Shown in pieces: positions 45,168 to 53,637 of a DNA stretch of 64,000 bases. The DNA comes from Tahibacter sp042701255. Its GTDB lineage: Bacteria; Pseudomonadota; Gammaproteobacteria; Xanthomonadales; Rhodanobacteraceae. Numbering within the stretch: position 1 is the first letter of the stretch; every line of letters starts with the position of its first letter. The stretch is from the NCBI RefSeq assembly GCF_042701255.1, contig NZ_CP170554.1:2108001-2172000 (forward strand), in the 5' to 3' direction. A program made the position numbers and the translations under genes. The notes beneath the pieces were generated by a model. That model searched no databases, was not told where the DNA came from, and saw nothing but the letters and a program-made list of their open reading frames with translations.

Positions 45168-46890
45168 GTGGGCGAGCATCAACGCCTCAAGCAACTGATC
45201 CTCGGCGAGGAACTCGCCGAGCTCAACGCCCATGCGGAACGCGTGGCGGCGCTGGAGGCCGAACAGGCCGAGCTGCCGCAGCAGCTGCCCGGGCTGCTGC
45301 AGCGCGCGCAGCGCGGCGAAGGCCGCCAGCGTCTGGCACAAGCCCTGAAGATGCCGGTGTCCGACGCGCTCGCCGCGGCCGTGCGCTCGCAGCGCCAGAG
45401 CATCGTCGAGGTGCTGTTTCCGGTCATAGGCCCGGCGATCCGCAAGGCCATCGCCGAGGCGATGCGCGATTTCAACGAGAACTTCAACCGCGCTCTCGAA
45501 TCGAGCTTCACCCTGCGCGGTCTGCGCTGGCGCCTGGAATCCTGGCGTACGGGCCTGCCGTATGCGCAGGTCGTCATGCGCCATGCGTTGCATTACCGCC
45601 TCGACCACCTGTTCCTGATCGACCGCGACAGCGGTCTCGTGCTGTCGCGCGTGTCGGCGCCGGACCTGCCCGATCTCGACGCCGACGCGATCGCCGGCAT
45701 GCTGACGGCGATCGGCGACTTCGTGCGCGATTCGGTCGGCAACGGCGAGGAAGGCGGCGGTCTGGACTCGGCCGGCGTCGGCGAGCATCTGGTCTGGGTG
45801 CTGCCGGGACCGCGCGCGAATCTGGCCGCGTTCATCCGCGGCGCGCCGCCGCCGGCGCTGCGCACCTTGCTGCGCGAACGCCTGGAGCAGATCCACCTGA
45901 CCCTCGACGAAGCGCAGGCGGCACCGACGCCGGAACACGAGTCCGAGGTCCGCGACAGCCTGAACCTGCAGCAGATCGAATCGAGCGTGCTGGCCGAGGA
46001 AGCGTCGGCGCAGAGCAGCCTGCCGGCGCGGCGCTGGCCGCTGCTGCTGTTCCTGCTCGCCGTGCTCGCGGTCCTGTCGGTCTGGGCCTGGCGCGAAGGG
46101 CAGTGGCGCAACCAGCTGGCGGCGGTGACCCGCACCCTGTCGGACTGGCCAGGACTGCATCTGGACCGCGTCGAGGATCTCGGCGGCCGGCGCGTCCGCG
46201 TCGTCGGCCTCGTCGACGCGGCGGCCGAAGCGCCGCTGCCGGCGATCCGCGCGCTGCTGCCGGACGATGCCGCCGTCGAGCTGGATCTGCGCGGCTATCT
46301 GTCGACCGAGGATGCGATCGTGCTGCGCCGCGCGCGTGCGGCGCTGGTGCCGCCGGCCAGTGTTCGCGTGGCCGTGCGCAACGGCGTGCTGAGGCTGGAC
46401 GGCGAGGCCGATGCGGCCTGGGCAGCGCAGGCGCGCGAGCGCGCCGAACGGGTTGCCGGCGTCGTTGCGGTCGAAGCGGCCGGATTGCACGTCGTCGACG
46501 AGGGACGCGCCGCGCTGCTCGCCGAATGGCAGCAGATCGCCGATGCGCTGCCGGCGCAGCGCGTGCGTTTTCGTGCGCGAGCTCGAACAGCGCGATCCGG
46601 CCGAACTGGCCGCGTTGCTGCGCAGTGTCGAGCGCCTGGCCGCGCTCGCGCCGCAGCTGCAGCGCGGGCTTGCGCTGCAGTGCTACGGCCACAACGACGA
46701 GCCGGGCTCGGACACGACCAACCGCTCGCTGCGCGACCGCCGCGCGCACTGGCTCTGCGAACAGCTGCAGGCGGCAGGAATAGCACCGGAACAGCGCGCG
46801 ATCGCCGGCGATGCCGCCGCCGATGCGGCGTCGGTCGATGAACGCGCCGCGAGCCTGCGCCTCGCACCGGCGCCGACGGAGGGGGAATGA
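45168..46890 (+). CDS. OmpA-family membrane protein with putative longin-like cytosolic domain; apparent frameshift
   Basis: About 574 aa once the frame is repaired. N-terminal helical region, then a domain (HLFLIDRDSGLVLSRVSAPD, AIAGMLTAIGDFVRDSVG, IRGAPPPALRTLLRERLEQI, residues about 140-245) that I read as longin/roadblock-like; one transmembrane helix (RRWPLLLFLLAVLAVLSVWA); a BON-like segment (SVRVAVRNGVLRLDGEADAA); and an OmpA peptidoglycan-binding domain (LQCYGHNDEPGSDTTNRSLR, RAHWLCEQLQAAGI). The OmpA part is in a different frame: at the T4 run near 46568-46571 one T too many is present; removing it gives AQRVRFVRELEQRDPAEL. GTG start at 45168. The stop overlaps the GTPase start (ATGA), so the last frame is certainly translated or was until recently. 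Confidence 0.8.
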
Positions 46891-47387
46891 GCGAGATCGC
46901 ACGCAAGGTATGCATGCTCGGCGACTTCGGCGTGGGCAAGACCAGCCTCGTCGCGCGCTTCGTGCGCAACACGTTTTCCGAGAAATACCTGACCACGGTC
47001 GGGGTCAAGGTCGACAGCCGCGTCGTCGCGCTGAACGAGGCCGTCGATCTCAAGCTCGTGGTTTGGGACATCGCCGGCAAGGCCGCGCTCGACAGCGTCA
47101 ACAAGAACTACCTGCGCGGCGCCAGCGGACTGATCCTCGTCGCCGACGGAACGCGCGAGGCCAGCCTGCGCGCAGCGCTGAACCTGGCCATGCAGGCGCG
47201 CGACGTGATCGCCGACCCGGCCTGCGTGCTGTTCGTCAACAAGCTCGATCTCGTCGACCGCTGGGAAGTCGCGCCGGCCGTGCTCGCGGAGATCCGCCGC
47301 AATCTGGCCGTGTTCGAGACCAGTGCGCTGAGCGGCGACGGCGTCGAAGCCGGCTTCGCCGAGCTCGCGCGGAGGCTGGCGCCATGA
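46887..47387 (+). CDS. Ras/Rab-like small GTPase
   Basis: 166-aa single-domain GTPase of the Ras superfamily. G1 GDFGVGKTS (residues 12-20), switch I Thr36/37 in KYLTTVGVKV, G3 WDIAGK (60-65), G4 NKLD (118-121), G5 TSAL (145-148). The catalytic Gln after DxAG is replaced by Lys65, so intrinsic hydrolysis should be low and a partner (GAP) is expected. No lipidation cysteine or membrane segment. Both ends overlap neighbours by 4 bp (ATGA twice), a strong sign that it functions stoichiometrically with the OmpA-type protein and the kinase. Confidence 0.93.
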   Translation: MSEIARKVCMLGDFGVGKTSLVARFVRNTFSEKYLTTVGVKVDSRVVALNEAVDLKLVVWDIAGKAALDSVNKNYLRGASGLILVADGTREASLRAALNLAMQARDVIADPACVLFVNKLDLVDRWEVAPAVLAEIRRNLAVFETSALSGDGVEAGFAELARRLAP

Positions 47388-48901
47388 ACTCGATGCCTGC
47401 CGAGGTAGGCACCTATTTGAACGAACTGCTGCGCGCGCGCGCGCGGCCGCTGCTGCTGACCTTCGATGCGCAATGGCAGCTCGTCGACGTGCACGGCGAT
47501 ACGGCGCATCACGGCATCGACGCCGACGGCGCCGATGCGCTGGTGCGCCAGCTGCAGGACCTGTTCCTGGGCCTGCCCTACGATCAGGAGCAGGATCTGC
47601 CGTTCGTCGAGCTGGCCGGCGGCCGGCATGCGCACGTGCATCTGATTCCGGCCGGCGACCAGTTCCATCTGCTGCTGCTCGATGCCGGCGACGAACACGG
47701 CCGCACGCAGGCGCAGCAGCAGCTCGGCAACGATGCCGTGCTGGCCGGCATCGAGAAATCGCGCACCCTGGCGCGGCTGCGCCAGATCAAGGGCGAACTC
47801 GAACAGCAGCGTGCGCGGCTCGAAGAAGCCAATGCGCTGAAGAACGCACTGTTCGCGACCTTGAGCCACGAATTCCGCACGCCGCTGACCTCGATCTTCG
47901 GCTATCTGCATCTGCTCGAACGCGAAGGCGCCGGCTCGCGCAGCCAGGCGCTCGGCGCGGTGCGGCGCAACGCGACCTATCTGTTCGCGCTGGCCGAGAA
48001 CCTGCTCGAATACGGCCGCGGCGAAGCCGGCGAAAGCCTGCTCGATCCCGGCAGCATCGACATCGCCGCGCTGATCGCCGACCTCGACGCGATGTTCCGC
48101 CCGCTGGCCGCGGAGAAGGGCCTCGCGCTCGTCGTCGAAGCCGGCGATCCGCCGCCGGCCGAAGCGCAGTTCGACGCGGTCAAGCTGCGTCAGGTCGCGA
48201 TCAATCTGCTGTCCAACGCGTTGCGCTATACGCAGCGCGGCTACGTGCGTGCGCAGCTCGGCTGGGACGGCGCCAGGCTGATCCTGGAAGTCAGCGACAC
48301 GGGCCTGGGCATCGACGCGGCCTCGCGCGCGAAGGTGTTCAAGGCGTTCAATCGCGGCGCGCAGCACGGCTCGCGCGGCGCAGGCCTCGGCCTGTCGATC
48401 GTCAAGCGTCTCGTCGAACGCATGTCGGGCGAGTTGAGCCTGGATTCCACGGTGGGGCAGGGCAGTACGTTCCGCGTCGTCCTGCCGTCGCTCGGTGCAG
48501 CCGGTCTCGCGCCGCAGGACACGGCGCCGCGCCGGCGCGGCCTGACTGCGCTGATCGTCGACGACGATCCCGACGTCGCGGCGTTGCTCGAGGTGCTGCT
48601 CGGCGATCTCGGCGTCAGCGCGCGCATCGCCGGAACCGCGGCCGCGGCGCTGGCTGCGGTCGCCGAACAGGCGCCCGATCTCGTGCTCGTCGACGTCGAG
48701 CTGCCCGGACTGTCGGGCAATGCCGCGGTCTACCAGCTGCGTTCACAAGGCTACAAAGGCCGCATCGTCACGGTCTCGGCCAATGCGACCGAGTCGGCGC
48801 GTTCCGCGGCGCTGGCTGCCGGCGCCGATCATTACCTGACCAAGCCGCTGGATTTCGCCCAGTTCGCGCGCGTGGTGCAGAGCGCCGGCACGATGGCCTG
48901 A
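47384..48901 (+). CDS. Soluble hybrid histidine kinase of the GTPase operon
   Basis: 505-aa cytosolic kinase without membrane segments. A PAS-like/unknown sensor of about 120 residues (RPLLLTFDAQWQLVDVHGDT), short coiled coil, HisKA with His162 (LSHEFRTPLTSIFGYLHLLE), HATPase_c (NLLSNALRYTQRGYVRAQL, GAGLGLSIVKRLVERMSGEL) and a C-terminal receiver with Asp437 (LVLVDVELPGLSG) and Lys in YLTKPLD. Being cytosolic and coupled to the GTPase gene, it may read the GTPase state instead of an external ligand. Confidence 0.92.
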   Translation: MNSMPAEVGTYLNELLRARARPLLLTFDAQWQLVDVHGDTAHHGIDADGADALVRQLQDLFLGLPYDQEQDLPFVELAGGRHAHVHLIPAGDQFHLLLLDAGDEHGRTQAQQQLGNDAVLAGIEKSRTLARLRQIKGELEQQRARLEEANALKNALFATLSHEFRTPLTSIFGYLHLLEREGAGSRSQALGAVRRNATYLFALAENLLEYGRGEAGESLLDPGSIDIAALIADLDAMFRPLAAEKGLALVVEAGDPPPAEAQFDAVKLRQVAINLLSNALRYTQRGYVRAQLGWDGARLILEVSDTGLGIDAASRAKVFKAFNRGAQHGSRGAGLGLSIVKRLVERMSGELSLDSTVGQGSTFRVVLPSLGAAGLAPQDTAPRRRGLTALIVDDDPDVAALLEVLLGDLGVSARIAGTAAAALAAVAEQAPDLVLVDVELPGLSGNAAVYQLRSQGYKGRIVTVSANATESARSAALAAGADHYLTKPLDFAQFARVVQSAGTMA

Positions 48902-48943
48902 AGCACGCGTGATAGCATCGTTTTTTTCGCCGGAGCCGTTGTC

Positions 48944-49534
48944 GTGACCATCTGCCCCGAAGCGCTGGCCGAGCTCGAAGCCTTGCTGGCCGCCGCGGCC
49001 GCCAGCGGCGATCCCGAGCCCAGCGCGATGAATCTCAGCAGCATCGACGCGGACGGCCGTCCGCATTCGCGCATCGTGCTGCTCAAAGGCGTCGGCGCCG
49101 ACGGCCTGCGCTTCTTCACCAACTACACCAGCGCCAAGGGCCGCGAACTCGCGGCGAATGCCTATGTCGCGCTGTGCCTGCACTGGAAACAGCTGCGCGA
49201 AGGCGTGCAGGTGCGCGTCGAAGGCCGTGTCGAACCGTTGTCTGCCGCCGATTCCGACGCGTATTTCGCGACGCGTCCGCGCGGCAGCCAGATCGGCGCC
49301 TGGGCCTCGCTGCAGTCGCAGACCCTGCCCGAGCGCGGTGACTTCGAAGCACGCATCGAGAAATACGAAGCCGAATTCGCCGGCCGCGACGTGCCGCGTC
49401 CGCCGCACTGGGGCGGCTATCTCGTCAAACCCGACCTGATCGAATTCTGGTACGGCGCGAACTTCCGCCTGCACGAGCGCCAGCGCTACGAATGGCGCGA
49501 CGGCGCCTGGCAGCGGCGCATGCTGTACCCGTGA
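48944..49534 (+). CDS. pdxH: Pyridoxamine 5'-phosphate oxidase
   Basis: FMN-dependent oxidase forming pyridoxal 5'-phosphate. 196 aa: AMNLSSIDADGRPHSRIVLL, FFTNYTSAKGRELAANAYVA, GRVEPLSAADSDAYFATRPR, IGAWASLQSQTL and the C-terminal WGGYLVKPDLIEFW...RLHERQRYEW. GTG start at 48944 with GGAG upstream. Confidence 0.96.
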   Translation: MTICPEALAELEALLAAAAASGDPEPSAMNLSSIDADGRPHSRIVLLKGVGADGLRFFTNYTSAKGRELAANAYVALCLHWKQLREGVQVRVEGRVEPLSAADSDAYFATRPRGSQIGAWASLQSQTLPERGDFEARIEKYEAEFAGRDVPRPPHWGGYLVKPDLIEFWYGANFRLHERQRYEWRDGAWQRRMLYP

Positions 49535-50358
49535 GCGGCGCCGACTTCTATCCGTCGCGCATCGTCTGCCTGACCGAGGAGCCGACCGAGGTCCTCTACG
49601 CGATCGGCGAGCAGGACCGCATCGTCGGCATCTCGGGCTTCACCGTGCGGCCGCCGCGGGCGCGCAAGGAAAAGCCCAAGGTCTCCGCGTTCACGAGTGC
49701 GAAGATCGGCGAGATCCTCGCGCTGCAGCCCGACCTGGTGATCGGCTTCTCCGACATCCAGGCCGACATCGCGCGCGATCTGATCAAGGCCGGTGTCGAG
49801 GTCTGGATCAGCAATCACCGTTCGGTCGCCGGCATCCTCGGTTACATCCGCCGTCTCGCCGCCATGGTCGGCCGTAGCGAAGCCGGCGAAGCGCTGGCGC
49901 AGCGCGCCGAAGCGCATATCGCCGCGGTGAGCGCTGCGGCCGCGGCACTGCCGCGACGGCCGCGCGTCTATTTCGAGGAATGGGACGAACCGCCGATCAC
50001 CGGCATACGCTGGGTCGCCGAATTGCTGCGTATCGCCGGCGGCGACGATGTATTCCCCGAGCTCGCGGAAAAATCCCTGGCGCGCGACCGCATCCTCGCC
50101 GACGCGCAGGAAGTCGTGCGCCGCGCACCCGATCTGATCTTCGGCTCCTGGTGCGGCAAGCGTTTCCGTCCCGCTGCCGTGGCCGCGCGCCCGGGCTGGG
50201 ACGCGATACCGGCCGTGCGCGACGGCGAGCTGCACGAGATCAAGTCGCCGATCATTCTCCAGCCCGGACCGGCCGCCCTGTTCGACGGCCTCGACGCGCT
50301 GCATGCGCGCATCGCGGCCTGGGCGAAGCGCGGCGATCCCGCCGACGCGGCGGGCTAG
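49531..50358 (+). CDS. BtuF-like cobalamin/Fe-chelate binding protein without signal peptide
   Basis: 275-aa periplasmic-binding-protein fold (SRIVCLTEEPTEVLYAIGEQ, RIVGISGFTV, LQPDLVIGFSDIQADIARDL, AELLRIAGGDDVFPELAEKS, VVRRAPDLIFGSWCGK). The GTG start at 49531 overlaps the pdxH stop (GTGA) and yields no signal peptide or lipobox, so the product should stay in the cytoplasm. This resembles the cobalamin-binding-protein-like group found outside ABC operons. No permease or ATPase gene is nearby. Translational coupling to pdxH suggests a cofactor-related role. Confidence 0.82.
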   Translation: MSGADFYPSRIVCLTEEPTEVLYAIGEQDRIVGISGFTVRPPRARKEKPKVSAFTSAKIGEILALQPDLVIGFSDIQADIARDLIKAGVEVWISNHRSVAGILGYIRRLAAMVGRSEAGEALAQRAEAHIAAVSAAAAALPRRPRVYFEEWDEPPITGIRWVAELLRIAGGDDVFPELAEKSLARDRILADAQEVVRRAPDLIFGSWCGKRFRPAAVAARPGWDAIPAVRDGELHEIKSPIILQPGPAALFDGLDALHARIAAWAKRGDPADAAG

Positions 50359-50447
50359 CAGGCTGTCGGCAATCCGGCGACAGGCTGCTTCCGTCGCGCT
50401 ACGCCGCGCTGTGTGCCGCTCCCGTTCTGCACGGCCGCACGTTCCGA

Positions 50448-51974
50448 TTATTGGAATCCGTTGGCGAAGATGCGTTCGTCGACGATGCTGATGTCGTCGA
50501 GGTGGATGACGGTGGGGGCGGGAGTCGCGGCGTTGTTGGCCTCGAAGCGCAGGTCGTGCCGGCTGCCGTTCGCGTACGCCGAAACATCCAGTGCGACCGG
50601 CGTGTAACCGGCATGGTAGGCAGCGGCAGTCGCCGGCATGAGGGTGAAGATCGTGTTGCCGTCGATCTTGACCTTGAAGAACGCGGCAGGATCGGGCGGC
50701 GCCACGACGCTGGATTCCCACCAGACGTAGAACCTCAGGATTTTCTGGCCAGCGTCAATGTAGCCGGTCTGCTGCACGTATGCCGCTTCGGCTTCCGTAT
50801 CGGTACCGCTGAACAGGACCCAGTAGGCGCCGGTGTGCGACGCGTTGCCGCACGACACCAGGTCGCAGATCGGCGTGCCGAAGTTGGTGGAGTCCTGCTC
50901 CCAGTACGTCGGCTGATAACCCGATTCGAAACCGCCGTCCCGCACCAGCAGGGGCCTGGTGATTTCCACCGCCAGCGACTGCTGCGGCGCCGCAAGGTAC
51001 GTGGCGTTGCCGGCCTGATTGGCGAGCACGGTACAGGTGCCGGCCGCAAGGATCGCGATCGTCGCGCCGTTCGTGCCGCCCGCTGTGCATACGGCCGCGC
51101 TCGCGGGATCGACCGAGAACACCACCGGATTGCCCGAGGGGCCGCCGGTAGCGGAAACCGTGAAGCTGCCGTCGGCAGGCGTCGGGTTGGCCGGGTCGGC
51201 GGCGAAGTCCGTGATGCTCTGGCCCAGCCCGGTCGTCGCATAGAGCTGCAGCGCCATCGCTTCGTTGGCCAGCGCGAACGAGCTGGCGTGGCTGGGGGCA
51301 AAATTGTAATTGGTCTGACCGATGAGGTTGCGATACCCGTAGCCGCTGGGCATGGGGTTCGCACCCACGCCGACAGGGTTGGTTCCGCTGCGCAGGAGCG
51401 AGGTCAGGTTGTCGGTGCTGACCAGCCCCGAGCCCGTATTGCCCTGGAAGTTGACGGTGATGCCATGTGCGTTCACCCCGGTCAGCGCAATGGGCGGGTC
51501 GATCAGCAGGTTGATCGGGGTAGTCGTGGAGGGGTTGAGGGTGATCGGACCGGGTATGTCCGCCTGGCTCAGCGAGACCACGTCGGAAAAAACCGGATTG
51601 CTGCCGGATGACCAGCTGCCGAACATCGCAAACCGCACTCGCAGGCTGGTGTAGGTTTGTGCCGTTGCCCCGGTGTAGGCCAGGTAGACGACTATGCGGC
51701 TGATCGCCGGCGTGGTGCCGACCGCGCCGCTGAGATTGAGCGGCATCCCGATGAAGGTTCGCGGGGATCTGTTCTCTGCCAGGTAGTTCGTGGCGCCGGT
51801 GAACGAGTCGAAAACCAGGACTTCGGCCTGCGGCACATTCGGGGATTCGCCGGCGCCGACGACCTGGGCGGTCAGGCTCCGGTCCATCCGCAGGACGTGT
51901 AGCGGCGCTTCCCCATCCGCGGCCGCCGCGACCGGTGCGGCCAACAGCAACAGCAGCGGCAACAGATACTTCAT
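50448..51974 (-). CDS. Secreted protein with Ig-like domains and IFANGF C-terminal tail
   Basis: 508 aa, signal peptide MKYLLPLLLLLAAPVAAAAD. Residues about 30-260 form a beta-rich domain (TSLRVRFAMFGSW, GITVNFQGNTG) resembling 'choice-of-anchor' type exported modules; residues 265-345 a bacterial Ig-like repeat (PADGSFTVSATGGPSGNPVV, CTVLANQAGNATYLAAP); residues 350-495 a carbohydrate-binding-like/jelly-roll region (GGFESGYQPTYWEQDSTNF). The chain ends IHLDDISIVDERIFANGFQ, a tail shape often seen on exported Lysobacterales proteins. Function unknown. Confidence 0.78.
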   Translation of the reverse strand: MKYLLPLLLLLAAPVAAAADGEAPLHVLRMDRSLTAQVVGAGESPNVPQAEVLVFDSFTGATNYLAENRSPRTFIGMPLNLSGAVGTTPAISRIVVYLAYTGATAQTYTSLRVRFAMFGSWSSGSNPVFSDVVSLSQADIPGPITLNPSTTTPINLLIDPPIALTGVNAHGITVNFQGNTGSGLVSTDNLTSLLRSGTNPVGVGANPMPSGYGYRNLIGQTNYNFAPSHASSFALANEAMALQLYATTGLGQSITDFAADPANPTPADGSFTVSATGGPSGNPVVFSVDPASAAVCTAGGTNGATIAILAAGTCTVLANQAGNATYLAAPQQSLAVEITRPLLVRDGGFESGYQPTYWEQDSTNFGTPICDLVSCGNASHTGAYWVLFSGTDTEAEAAYVQQTGYIDAGQKILRFYVWWESSVVAPPDPAAFFKVKIDGNTIFTLMPATAAAYHAGYTPVALDVSAYANGSRHDLRFEANNAATPAPTVIHLDDISIVDERIFANGFQ

Positions 51975-52271
51975 GAACGCTCTCCCCCTGATGAATCTGC
52001 GGCTGAAGCACGGGTGACCCAGGAAGACCGGCTCATCGTTGACCGCGTGGTCCCGGTGACCGTGCACTCCGGCATCGGTCAGTCCAGTCCGCGCAAATCC
52101 CGCTGACTTCAACATACTCCACACCGAAACGATTGTGGGAAATGCGTTCGCCGGCACCGATGGCGGCAGGCTGTCGATGACGAATCGGTCCCGCGAGTCC
52201 GCTGACCATCGCCGCTGTCATGGCAGCGCACCGGATTGCGTTAGCGATGGAACCGACGACGGGAGACGACG

Positions 52272-52796
52272 ATGCGATATGGAAGAGATGTAATGTCCAC
52301 GGCCGTGCTGGCCGCCGCCTTGCTCACGAGCGCCGTTGCCGGCGAAGCGCAGTCGCTCAGTGCGACGATCGACGGCGCGGCCTTCGTCAGCGACGACGGC
52401 GGCATCACCTTGATACCGCTCGGCGACAGCTCGGGCAGTTTCACCCTGGTTGCGATCACGGCCGGCGGCAGTGCCTATCCGCCGCCCAAGACGCCGCTGG
52501 ACCGGCTGTCGATCACCTGCAGCGGCCTCGAAGCCGGCAAGCCGCTGCATCTGGACAGCAAGCACTTCGGCCGTGCCGAGTGCGATGCGACGTTCGCCCG
52601 CGGCGTAAAGCCGATGGGCGGCGACCCGGAAGCGGAATACCGCCTCGACAAGCGCCATGCGGACAATCGGTTCGACGTCGAAACGGCGGCGGGCAAGCGT
52701 TACGCGGGCCGTTTCCAGCTGCATTTCGTCGATGCGTCCGGCGCGGCGCACGTGCTCGGCGACGGCCGCTTCGACGCGGAAGATCGTCAGTATTGA
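52272..52796 (+). CDS. Exported hypothetical protein, 174 aa
   Basis: Signal peptide VMSTAVLAAALLTSAVAGEA after a short charged start; mature domain of about 145 residues with two cysteines (RLSITCSGLEAG and GRAECDATFARG) likely forming a disulphide, and beta-rich character (LIPLGDSSGSFTLVAITAGG). The start at 52272 or the ATG at 52293 (MSTAVLAAAL) are both plausible. No family recognised; convergent with the DUF3060 gene. Confidence 0.7.
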   Translation: MRYGRDVMSTAVLAAALLTSAVAGEAQSLSATIDGAAFVSDDGGITLIPLGDSSGSFTLVAITAGGSAYPPPKTPLDRLSITCSGLEAGKPLHLDSKHFGRAECDATFARGVKPMGGDPEAEYRLDKRHADNRFDVETAAGKRYAGRFQLHFVDASGAAHVLGDGRFDAEDRQY

Positions 52797-52801
52797 ACGA
52801 G

Positions 52802-52830
52802 CCCGCGGCGGCGCGGATCGCCGCCGCGGG
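52802..52830. terminator. Hairpin between convergent genes
   Basis: CCCGCGGCGGCG, loop CGGAT, then CGCCGCCGCGGG: a perfect 12-bp GC stem in the 42-bp gap between the two convergent stops. No T-run, so termination is inferred from position. Confidence 0.55.
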
Positions 52831-52838
52831 CCGCGGGT

Positions 52839-53324
52839 TCAGATCACGCGGTTGCCGCTGCCTTCGTCTTCGAGCTGCGGTTCGTTGTCCGTGTTGACGG
52901 TGTTGTTCTTGCCGCGGAAATGCACGCGCTTGTAGTCGGTGCCGAGCAGCATGTTGCCGTTGCCGCCGATGCGTGCTTCGCCGACCTCGGTCATGTTCAA
53001 GGTGTTGCGGTCGCCGTCGACGCTCAGGGTGCCGACTTTCTCGTTCAGCACGGTCACGCCGTTGCCGGCGACGTGCACGCTGGTGGCTTCGTCGACGTTG
53101 AGCGAACCGTCGGAGGCCGTGATCGTGATCGCGCCGCAGCGGCCTTCGAGCACGAGGCTGAAATGATCCTTCGTGATGCGCACGTCCTGGCCGTCGGTGC
53201 AGGTCGCGCCCGTGCCCGGATCGGTCAGGGTAGACGCGGAAGCGGACACGGCGGCGAAGGCGAGCGCGAAAGCGGTGCCGGCCGCGATGGGGTAGCGCTG
53301 ATGTCGCATAAGTGCAAAGTCCAT
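52839..53324 (-). CDS. DUF3060-family exported protein
   Basis: 161-aa exported beta-solenoid-like protein. After the signal peptide (GTAFALAFAAVSASA) come short repeats with Asn/Gly turns: HFSLVLEGRCGAITITASDG, SVHVAGNGVTVLNE, TLSVDGDRNTLNMTEVGEAR and HFRGKNNTVNTDNEPQL, the DUF3060 pattern. Two cysteines (TCTD and GRCG) may be bridged. The start at 53324 or 53309 (MRHQRYPIAAG) is undecided. Function unknown. Confidence 0.8.
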   Translation of the reverse strand: MDFALMRHQRYPIAAGTAFALAFAAVSASASTLTDPGTGATCTDGQDVRITKDHFSLVLEGRCGAITITASDGSLNVDEATSVHVAGNGVTVLNEKVGTLSVDGDRNTLNMTEVGEARIGGNGNMLLGTDYKRVHFRGKNNTVNTDNEPQLEDEGSGNRVI

Positions 53325-53637
53325 TTCGTTGCGAGGGGGCGACGAGTCTAGCGGCCGTCGTGCGCGACGACTGTCGACGGCTCGACGCTTGTCGCGCGCA
53401 GTGCCGCACGGTAATGCGGTGCGGCGGGTTCACGTGAGGCCGGCGTCACGGTGCAGTGGACCATCCTGATCACGTCCGTCGGCGTTTTACGCATCAATCA
53501 TTACGACGTCGTGTTGTTTTCCGGCTGCCGATACGGCGTGCCGGCCGGCAATGCAGACCTGGATGCCGCGGCGATCGTGCCGTGGCCGCATCGTCAGCCG
53601 CTTGAGCGCGGCTGATCCCGATCAGCCGGAGGCCGTC
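53325..53637. other. Intergenic region between divergent DUF3060 and RHS genes
   Basis: 313 bp without a supported gene. It ends with a good ribosome-binding site for the RHS gene (GGAGG at 53628-53632, 5 bp before GTG 53638). Locally less GC-rich around 53490-53525, where promoters may lie; no clear -35/-10 pair is recognised. Confidence 0.45.
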
